A stretch of 64,000 bases of DNA, from NCBI GenBank assembly GCA_032690845.1, contig CM064430.1, forward strand, positions 44,303,882 through 44,367,881, written 5' to 3'. This DNA is from Eleusine coracana subsp. coracana. Lineage: Eukaryota > Streptophyta > Magnoliopsida > Poales > Poaceae. Positions 55,811 through 64,000 of this stretch are shown piece after piece (position 1 is the stretch's first letter; every line of letters begins with the position of its first letter). The notes under the pieces are model-generated. The model saw nothing but the letters and a program-made list of their open reading frames with translations. It was not told the DNA's origin and made no database searches. A program made the translations under genes and the position numbers.

Positions 55811-57048
55811 GATTTGTCAAACTATCCCCGACTCGGACCAGACTCTTCCCCCGTGCTACTGTAGCTCCTTCTTCGATCTTTTCCTCCCGATCCAATCTGC
55901 TCGGATCAGGGTTCTCTGAATTGAAGAACAAAATTCAGAGAAGACACTGTATTGGGAATTTGATCAATTTCGAGCTGTCCGATCTAAGACCAACAGATCA
56001 GATCTGCCACTATAGTAAGCATGTAAACAGTAAAATCCTGAACACAATACATCTATACAATGCTTTTGCTACAGTGTTGATTCAGCGGTATGGTCCTCGT
56101 CTCACAAATTACTGCAACATATGCTACAGTACCCTGAATTTTGCTCTTCACTTAAGAGGAACCCGGACCCTTGAGTGACCCTCATTCCTCTCCCCTCTGA
56201 TGTGCTTGTAGCATTGTGACTCGTGAGAGAGTGGTTTCATCCCTTTTGACATCTTTCACCAGTATACACTATATTTTTTTTATTCTCAATAAAGTAGCTT
56301 TAGAGCCTAGCCCGCCTCGACGGCAATTTGGTCTTTTTGGCATCGTATCTTTATGCCCTTTCATGTTGTTTGTAGTGTTGTTATGATGGTCATAAATTGA
56401 AACAAATCATTAAAAATTGTTTGGTTTTTATGATTTTCGGTGAAACTGGTTCGATCTAGTTTCACTGACGACCGGTTTATAAAAAAACTGAACGTGAGCA
56501 CTATAACAAAAAACGGTTTTTGACCGGGTTTTTGTTTAATCCATCATTCTTTTATAACTAAAAAAACTAATATTGTAGTGATATTTCATTCCCTCTCTCT
56601 TCCTCGATGAATTCCTGCTGACGGGTGTATCTTTTTCCTCTTTCTTGCTTTATGTTTCTAACGAACAGAAGCCATATCAGTGGTTATTGATCGGTGTTTT
56701 GGAGAGTAACCTTCAACAGTTGCTATTCTCTAATTTGGATCGATTGCTCTTTGCTGATCCCCGAGTTCTGATAAAGAATACTTCCTTTATACTTTAAAAA
56801 TAAGTCATTCTGGATTTATAGCTGATTTTACAAAAGCAAGTCATTTTTTCGAAAAGCAAAAAGAATATTATAGTTGTGGAGAATTGAATCAACAACCTTA
56901 TGGGTTGAGTATTTTTGCTTCACAACAGCAACCACTATGGTGAGTGCATATTATTAATTGGGTTAGTTTTAAGACATCCTTAATAAGAATAGAGAGGGAA
57001 AATACCTTCTAATTAATGAGTCATTGGTATGCTAAATCATGTTCTAAA
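55811..57048. other. Intergenic, a MITE-like edge near 56779
   Basis: No gene recognised. TACTTCCTTTATACTTTAAA at 56779 resembles a Stowaway end without a visible partner. The frame at 55921-56178 has no motif. Confidence 0.45.
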
Positions 57049-57258
57049 TATAATATTCCGGCTCAGAGTTTAATATGATTGATAGAATACTGATACCAAC
57101 AAGTTGTAACTTCTCTTCTATAAGCTCATCTCTAAAAAACCTCTAAGTTTAAACGTGCTTGACCTGGAGCAATCGAGGAATAGTTGACCAACCAGGAAGT
57201 CATTTTTGAATATACACGAGTGAGAATAAAGTGCGTAGAAAAGAATACAGGTGTTACA
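57049..57258 (+). repeat. Lone, diverged TRIM-like LTR
   Basis: TATAATATTCCGGCTCAGAG at the start, CATCTCTAAAAAACCTCTAA in the middle and GGTGTTACA at the end match the LTRs at 51522-52663 in order. About 210 bp, with the last third before the end shortened. No PBS or second LTR follows, so it is a solo LTR or a truncated copy. Confidence 0.65.
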
Positions 57259-57725
57259 TTGATTCGGTTGGTTCCTCTTTACGGACCATCCCATTGTCCA
57301 TGGACTTTAGACCTAGGTACGGATAGTGGTAAGTAAATATTTCACATTATTCATTGACACCGCCTAATCCTACTATGATCGCAGTAAACTTCATTGCAGG
57401 TTCTTCTGCTTATATCGGCTACAAGCATCGCCATGTCTAAGAAGTTGTGCCTTTGTCGTTGGCACTGGCAGATCCCTTTTGAGGACTTGTTTGTAATTCA
57501 TATTTTCTTGCATGTTCGGCTGTTTTTTAGACCAATATGTATGATCTAATCTCTATAAAGGTCCTTTTCTAAAATGGCTAGTGTATGTGTACGTGTAATA
57601 GAGATGTTTCTATCCCCGTTAGGGGCATTTGACCTTAAAAAAAAAATTGTCCCCACGTGCCATGGCTAACTAGCGTACATGATGGCGCGCTGCTCCGAGC
57701 GGCGAGAGAGTCACTAGCTGAGTGC

Positions 57726-57830
57726 TACTCCTCTTTCCTTGAATTGATGTCGTTTCGACAAGTCAAAATGAACTACAGCTAGTTTAAATTGAGTGTCCTA
57801 AATAACACCATTTCATGAATGGAGGAAGTA
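57726..57830. mobile_element. Stowaway-like MITE (about 105 bp)
   Basis: TACTCCTCTTTCCTTGAATT at the left and AATGGAGGAAGTA at the right are imperfect inverted ends of the TACTCCCTCC type, bounded by TA dinucleotides, the usual target of mariner/Stowaway elements. Short, AT-rich and non-coding. Confidence 0.6.
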
Positions 57831-57879
57831 TATTTTAAAATTTGATGAATCTAGTTGAAAAATTTCAAATAGTTTAAAA

Positions 57880-58650
57880 ACTCCATGATACATTTCACTC
57901 TTGTAGATAAAAGATATCTATCCTCTTCCCCAGGGAATTACATCCCTCTGCTTTGCTTAAGCACTATGTAACCAATGCCCTCTTCATGGGAAGAATATTC
58001 ATAATTTGGTTTGCCAAAAACCCTAATAGAAAAAATAGGATGTCGTACCAAGATGAGGCAGAGGCAAAAGCGTCGAGTTAGAGAAAGATAAGTTGCTGAT
58101 GAGTGCAGTATTATTTTACTTTGAAAACGATTTCACTAAAACGACATTAGCTCGCCCCATACGAATGAACTACAGTACCACGAAATGAAAAATGGAGCTG
58201 GTGCACCGCACACGTGAGGTCTCGGTGTACAGAGAAGTTTTGTGCGGACACGTATGTTGCTGGGCGTGACCACACAGCGCTTTCCGCTTGGCGCTGGCGA
58301 CCACCGCCCACGACGAGAGCAGGGCCGGCACCCGGCAGGCAGGGGTCAGCAAATAATCTTCAACCATCATGTATATCGGCACATGCGCCTTGTCGACGTA
58401 CGGATCCCTCGCCGATGTGCCAACTCGCGTTTATTATTACTGTCTATAATTAGAGCGTTCATCAATCAATCAAAAGTCAAAATACGATGACATGTTTTTC
58501 TTGTTCTTTTTCGGGATATGATGACCGGTTCATTGATCAACTGAAACGAGAAAGAGAGTATGGAAGAACAGCAGTTACAACTGCAACAGGCAGTGTGGTG
58601 GTTGCCGGCCACACCCGAGGAACAAGGCCCTCATAATACTTTTCTCTCTT
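57880..58650. repeat. Copy U2: tandemly duplicated segment, first unit
   Basis: 57900-58190 (GGGAATTACATCCCTCTGCT, CCCTCTTCATGGG, GATGAGGCAGAGGCAAAAGC, CTCGCCCCATACGAATGAAC) recurs at about 58675-58915. The following part, 58190-58630, matches U1 and U3 (TGTACAGAGAAGTTTTG, GCGCTTTCCGCTTGGCGC, TTATTATTACTGTCTATAAT). This is the first of two adjacent units. Confidence 0.7.
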
Positions 58651-60570
58651 GTAAAAAAAGGTGTCTACAAATTTCCCTAGGGAATCACATCCCTCTGTTT
58701 TGCTTAATCGCAATGTAACCACTGCCCTCTTCATGGGCAGAATATTCATAATTTGGTTTGACAAAGACCCTAATAAAAAAAAGGATCTCGTACCAAGATG
58801 AGGCAGAGGCAAAAGCGTCGAGTTAGAGAAGGATGAGTTGTTGATGAGTCTAGTATCATTTTACTTTCAAAAGGATTTCATTAAAACCACATAAGCTCGC
58901 CCCATACGAATGAACGTCAGTAACAGGAAAATAAAATAGGGTTTTTGCTAATTTTCAGTCAGCTGAAGGTTTGGGTTACTTTCAAGCACTGTTTTGAGCC
59001 TTCATATCTAGATCATCTGGTTTAAAAAACTAATTTCTTTCTATAGTCTGTATATCAACAGATTTTTCTCCTCTTGTAATTAATACATATAATTCTATAA
59101 AAAATACTAATATAAATATAATATAATTTCAACTATTTTCTAAGTGATTGAAAAGAAGGAAATATGAATAAAAAATGGAGCTGGTGCGCTGCTCCGTGAG
59201 GTCTTGTTGTACAGAGCACGGTTGCACGGACATGTATGGTGCGGGGCGTGGCCACCAGGGCCGACCCTCAGGGGAGGACTGGCAGGGCGGCGGCTCCGGA
59301 CCTCCGAATCTCAGGAGCCCCTCCCATTAGCAAGTGGTTGTGTATAAGGTCCATCGGTTGTGCTTGGGCTTGGTCCTATCCAGCTCATACAGTCTTGTTT
59401 GGTTTTCTGTTATATAAGCCAAGTAGGCAGAAAGTCAAAGGCCGCATGCCAATTGCATTACTCTTCGTTTGAAAAAGTATTACTCTACTCAGTGAGACAA
59501 GATGGTAATCTGCTACCGCCTCGTTGTTGCCACTCGGTGAGACAAGATGATGGCAATGCAATGTCGCAACTCATCGATGAAACGACGACCGTGAATTCAT
59601 TGCCAATCTAGCAGGGCGAATCACCCTCTTGATATTGTACATACTGCCTCTAATTGCGTCCACCGACGTCGTGACCTATGTTAATTGTTGTCTAAATTTT
59701 TCGCAACGTGATTGATGAATAAATTAGTTTATTTGATCAATATCAAGTTGACTAGAAAGTATACATCACAATTCACAATACAACAAAATGAGGTATATAC
59801 AACAAAATGAGGTAGATGAAACGAGAGGGTGAGTTCTTAAAATTACAGGAAAAAGTCATAGACAAATTATAATATTTATTAAAAAAGGCCTCCGATTTTT
59901 AGGTTCACACTGGGCCTCTAAATTCTCAGGAACGGCCCTGGTGGCCACACAGCGCTTTCCGCTTGGCACTGGCTACCACCGCCCACGACAAGAGCAGGGC
60001 CAGCCGGCAGGGGTCAGCAAAATCTGCGACCATCACGTATATCGGCACATGCGTCTTGTCGACGTACGGATCGCTCGCGGATTTGCCAACTCGTGTTTAT
60101 TATTACCGTCTATAATTAGAGCGTTCATCAATCAATCAAAAGTCAAAAAAGAAAAAAACGATGACAGGTTTTTCTTGTTCTTTTTCGGGATATGATGACC
60201 GGTTCATTGACCAATTGAAACGAGAAACAGAGTATGGAAGAACTGCAGCTGCCTGTGTGGTGGTTGCCGGCCACACCCGAGGAACAAGGCCCTCTGCCCC
60301 ATGCCAGCCGGTACCAGAAATGAAGCCGCGGCGACGCACGGGTAGCAACTAGCTAGCTAATTATCCGCGGGATTCATTGGATGCGCAGTCAAGGAGCAAT
60401 ATGATAAGGTTGCACGCACGGCTGCCGGCTCCGTCAGGGTCCTGGTTGGTCAAAGAGCGTGACATGTTTGTACATTTATCTATGCTCCGGCATAAACGGC
60501 TTGACTCTTCTTGATTACCAGGATGTGTCAAAGTTACGAGTCGGTTTCCTGCTGTGTCCTGTTTTGATCC
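58651..60570. repeat. Copy U3: tandemly duplicated segment, second unit, interrupted
   Basis: Second unit of the tandem pair. It is interrupted by a 685-bp hAT element at 59256-59940 and extended by AT-rich DNA (58930-59160). After the hAT it continues GCGCTTTCCGCTTGGCACTG, TTATTATTACCGTCTATAAT, GGCCACACCCGAGGAACAAG and GTCAAAGTTACGAGTCGG. Phrases from the end of U1 (CACTTTTGCGTACGCACTGA, ACAAATCACGGCCGAAATT) resume at 61450-61570, after about 0.85 kb of unrelated AT-rich DNA. Confidence 0.7.
59256..59940. mobile_element. Non-autonomous hAT element (685 bp)
   Basis: Begins CAGGGCCGACCCTCAGG and, from the other end, CAGGGCCGTTCCTGAG, the CAGGGCCG ends typical of plant hAT elements. The flanking 8-bp duplication is a perfect GTGGCCAC (59248-59255 and 59941-59948). 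It has no transposase: the frames at about 59236-59611 cross the boundary and lack motifs. It splits copy U3 of the local repeat. Confidence 0.92.
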
Positions 60571-61430
60571 TTGGAACTATATAATTGTTAGTCACTAACT
60601 AAGAATTACTCACTCCGAATATTTTTTTTATTGATGTTTGCACTAGCCAACGTCAACAAAATAAAACCGGAGGGAATACTTGATTACAATTAGGCAGCTA
60701 ACAGTTAGTCCAATGTTCATTCAAAAAAAAAAAACCAAGTTAGTCTAATGTCTGTTCAGAACCTGGACTAACTGGTAATCCAAACTGAAGTGAAAAGTCT
60801 GTCTTACTCTTGACTAATTATTAGCCCATGTCTGTTTAGATCTTAAAATAATTGTTATAATAACTAGTTTCATTTTTCATCATGATTTCAATTTTTTTCT
60901 CAGGTTTGCTCGAGCTCATTGTTTATAAAACAACTGTTATATAGCTACAACATATATTATCTTATATGCTACAAAATAACTCCATGTGCTTTTTAGATAA
61001 ATAATCATGGATAACTAGCATTCTAACATTGGCACGCGAAACTCTTGCTCAGCCAAACAATGAAAGAAGGAAAGAAAAAAAAATAATGATCCAATCTTGA
61101 TGCTATGTTAAATTACAGAGCTGTGTTCACACGTCATCAGCCTGCGGTGCTGCAAGTCAACAATGAACATCTGATGAAGAACAGCCCCAACCAAAAGAGA
61201 TAAAGGCACACATGTCTTTCAGCATTTTGTTAGAATCATTAGTTCGTAAATTATAAGTTGAGTTAGATAGAGTAACAGGAAAACAATCAGTTCTATGTTT
61301 GGCTAAAAATCACTTAGTCCCCTATTAGTCAACCTATTTAGAGGGATTATTAGAAGTAATTCTTAGTCAAGTAACAATTAAGATCAATTAATCATCCTAT
61401 GTATGAAAAGAGACCGAACTATGCATCCAT
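60571..61430. other. AT-rich insertion-like segment
   Basis: Sequence absent from the equivalent place in copy U1. It contains TAGTCTAATGTCTGTTCAGA and related phrases twice (about 60705 and 60740). It probably represents one or more MITEs, but no clean ends or duplication are visible. Confidence 0.35.
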
Positions 61431-61600
61431 GGTTCTTCACCGACACTTTTGCGTACGCACTGACTGCTGGCTTCACAGCAACTACTCCCCATCAGGGAGT
61501 ACATTGACAAATCACGGCCGAAATTGAGGGGGCGGCGCAGCACATGGATCCACCAACCCAAACTGCCCATGCAAAATCACGCAAAGCGGTCGGGCACCGT
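61431..61600. repeat. End of the local repeat (U3 continuation)
   Basis: Matches 55631-55800 of U1: ACACTTTTGCGTACGCACTG, GGCTTCACAG, TTGACAAATCACGGC and CACATGGATCCA. Confidence 0.6.
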
Positions 61601-63820
61601 TGGTAGCAAGTACTAGTAGTGCACAGGCTCGTTGCTGCTCCGAGCGGCTAGAGAGCTGCACCTGCACTAGCCGAGTGCAGCAGGCAGAGTCGTCGTCGGT
61701 GCCGCCGTGGGTGGGGCTCGGACGTGCACGATCTAGCGGAGTCGTCCGCGGCATGTGCGTCGCGAGGCAAGACAGGGTACAATCAGGGCGTGCAAGGAGG
61801 GGGAAGAATGTTTTCTCGCGCACGCATCTGGCTACTGGGCTAGCAGCACTACGACCATCGGTGCACGCCACGGTGATGCCTCTTGGGGATCGATCAGCGC
61901 AAAACAGTTAATGGTGCATGCAATTTCCCCACATGTCGGGATCGATCAGTGTAAGAGATTGGGCGTTGAGCACACAACAAACTCTGCCGGTGGCCGGCGG
62001 TGGGAATACGTACGGCTTCACTAGCTAGCTACCTCTCACAGGTTTCAACCTAATTTGAAAGGCGTGCGTGATGATGATGAGCCGCATGTTACGGAGCCGG
62101 AAACCAACCGGACACCGGAACATGCGTCGCGCTTCCGCCTCGATTCGATTCGGGAAAATCTCCCTCTTTTCGGATAAGTGGACATCTCATCTATGCATGC
62201 TAGGGTCAAACCTCCTCCGCCTACGGACGACGGCATACTAGCGCGGTCCGTCGGCGGCATTCACTCGAGCTAAGGCAACCACTAGCATGGTCATATAGCG
62301 TTCTATATATAGTTTATATGTATATACTTTAGGCCTATTTGGTACAGCTTATGATAGTGTAATAAAAAAAACTTACTTATCACAGTTTCTATAAACTATG
62401 TCAAACGAATTCTATATTTGCAAATATACTTATATATATATACTATGTATTGTTACAAGTTCTAACTAAGGGTGAAACTTAAGCCAGCTTTGTCCACCTA
62501 CTTTTACATGCCCAGAAAGAAGAGAGAATAGAACAAAACCGAGCGACAAGTAGCAACATACGATCTACAAAAACAGGACAGAGCATCCCTTTGCGCGCGC
62601 GCGCACACACACACAAAAAAAAAACACCATACAGAACGGAGCACTATTAGCAAAGACTTTTCAACAGAGTGTGAATAGGTCTTGCATTATTAGAGCCAAC
62701 AGCGGTGTAGATCTGCATTAATCTTTGCTGAAAGATGCGCTCCAATAATTTTTTTTTTGAGAAAAATATGCTCCAATAATTCTACGACGACGAAGTTTCT
62801 TAGCTTCCTATCCAAACACAAATCGCAGTATAGTGCCATAACATGCTGGTGGGCTCTGAATGTACGTACGGCGATCGATCGATCAGTTCACACATACCAT
62901 CATTGTGTTAGTTCGTGAAGAAGAGCAAATTGGCGTATGATAATTAATCACATCACCGCCACACTCAAACACAGTGTGAAAGCGACTGCCGTCGTACCCA
63001 GACACCTCACATGCACGCGCGGAGCGAATGAGCTCAATTCCGGGCGGGCGCGATAATCCAGCTCCACGACGGCTAAATAACTGCTCCGACACGTCCACAT
63101 ACGCAAAGCGACACAAACCCAAAAGCGCGCATTTTCCTCTCGCACGATTGATCTTTGGATGCTGAACTCCCTTTTTTCAAGCGAGAACAAAAGAAAAGTT
63201 TGGTTTATGTAGATGGCAACATGGCTTAACTACCTTGCCATGAGGTCCGGCCATTTCAGCTCAGTGCCTTTTCGCATGTGCTGACCACGAGGCCCCGGGA
63301 TATCGCCGAGCGGAAATGCTGGACTTGGCCTCGCCTAGTCCATACACAGAACACTGTCAACCTGCAGTCATACGTGTCACTCGATCGCCTACTTATTACT
63401 ATAGTTGAACACTAGTAATCAACAATCGGGGCCATATTTTAATTAGGTACGGTGGCGGAACCCAGCAATAAGCAGGCTTTTGATTGGACGTGTGTGTACA
63501 TGTACATGCACATATATTGGGGGATCTATTAAATTTGTACACATGTACTTGGAACCGTATGTATGTGGGACTGATGCTCCCGATTGTAGGCCTCGCATGG
63601 CTCCATGTGGGATGTCTTGACCAGTGGTTGTAACAAAGGAGTTTCCTCAAGTGCGTCTATACTAGTGGCAACCTATAGGCGCTGCAAGGACATGGACCTA
63701 CTACTGTTGCCTGCCGTACAATCCCAAAATTGGTTGTTGTTGTAGCTTTGAAAGCGTCGGCCATAAGCAAAGAGCAAGCATTGGTGCGTGGTGGGTGTAT
63801 CTGCACTGCTGTAGCACCAT
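61601..63820. other. Intergenic, nothing recognised apart from a microsatellite
   Basis: No supported gene. Open frames at 61512-61911 overlap on both strands in GC-rich DNA and have no motif. TTTAGGCCTATTTGGTACAG at 62330 resembles a Tourist MITE end without a partner. Confidence 0.5.
62593..62624. repeat. (GC)n(AC)nA microsatellite
   Basis: An alternating GCGCGCGC tract changes into ACACACAC and then a run of A. Purine-pyrimidine alternation of this kind is prone to length change. Confidence 0.85.
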
Positions 63821-64000
63821 TACTATCTCCGATCCATAAAAGAATATCGTTTTTGATTTTAAGACATTATTTTTGACCTTCTGTCTTATTCAAAAAATTT
63901 ATATAAATACTAAAATAAATATGTTATGATTAAAGTATATTTATTGATAAAATTAATTATAAAAAAATAAATAATATTTACAAAAAAAACTAAATAAGAC
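63821..64000. mobile_element. Stowaway/mariner-like element, partial at window end
   Basis: TACTATCTCCGATCCATAAA followed by AGAATATCGTTTTTGATTTT is the usual left end of a Stowaway MITE next to a TA dinucleotide. The remainder is AT-rich, as expected, and the right end lies outside the window. Confidence 0.6.

Noticed and set aside
59236..59611. Possible hAT transposase fragment inside the 685-bp element
   Set aside because: The frame begins outside the element and has no transposase motif. The element is treated as non-autonomous.
61512..62024. Open frames on both strands that could be a small gene
   Set aside because: No conserved motif. Part of the region is the tail of a local non-coding repeat, and neither frame is preserved in the other copies.
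62330..62420. Tourist-like end TTTAGGCCTATTTGGTACAG
   Set aside because: The second end could not be located, so no element is claimed.

Overview
This is about 64 kb of plant nuclear DNA, almost certainly from a grass (Poaceae). The evidence is the mix of nested LTR retrotransposons, a plant LINE, hAT and CACTA transposons, Stowaway-type MITEs, a CACTA with TTTGCCGTGTGC subterminal repeats, and F-box/LRR gene relics of a type common in grasses. I cannot name the species. I see no intact host gene, no tRNA or rRNA gene, and nothing bacterial. The window is a repeat-rich intergenic block in which old gene fragments have been split by successive insertions.

Layout. 1-9.46 kb: parts of two copies of one SIRE/Maximus-like Ty1-copia family (gag, protease and integrase remnants, all on the minus strand) with three long LTR copies, two of them head to head. 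About 9.46-13.2 kb: non-coding DNA resembling a very long Ty3-gypsy LTR. 13.56-19.82 kb: a near full-length but decayed LINE with target-site duplications, itself split by a 520-bp hAT-type element. 19.9-21.5 kb: a probable second SIRE-type LTR. 23.4-25.0 kb: an F-box/LRR relic split by an 809-bp CACTA element. 25.8-29.2 kb: a 3.4-kb hAT transposon with a decayed transposase, nested in a small terminal-inverted-repeat element.

31.69-43.99 kb: a 12.3-kb Tat-lineage Ty3-gypsy element on the minus strand with matching LTRs and a CCTCC duplication. It carries gag, protease, RT, two RNase H domains and integrase, a six-unit 49-bp tandem repeat, and a separate antisense gene with its own TATA box and three introns. 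44.1-44.8 kb: a second F-box relic. 44.79-53.28 kb: an interval bounded by GAGCATCTCC-type inverted repeats. It contains a complete 5.26-kb copia element (168-bp LTRs, CTCAT duplication), GC-rich fragments, and a tandem LTR-internal-LTR-internal-LTR array of a very small (TRIM-like) retroelement. 53.7-61.6 kb: dispersed and tandem copies of one non-coding segment, interrupted by a 685-bp hAT element, a lone TRIM-type LTR and a Stowaway MITE. The last 180 bp start another Stowaway-like element.

How the parts relate. Every protein-coding stretch is mobile-element derived or a gene relic, and all carry stops or frameshifts. Most stops are TAG where Gln or Trp is expected, or TGA where a sister copy has CGA, which fits deamination of methylated cytosines. 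The target-site duplications give a partial order of events: LINE before its hAT; F-box relic before its CACTA; small TIR element before the 3.4-kb hAT; TIR-bounded interval before the copia element and the TRIM array. The most unusual item is the spliced antisense gene inside the Tat element. Its exons stay in one frame across three GT-AG introns, despite later nonsense mutations.
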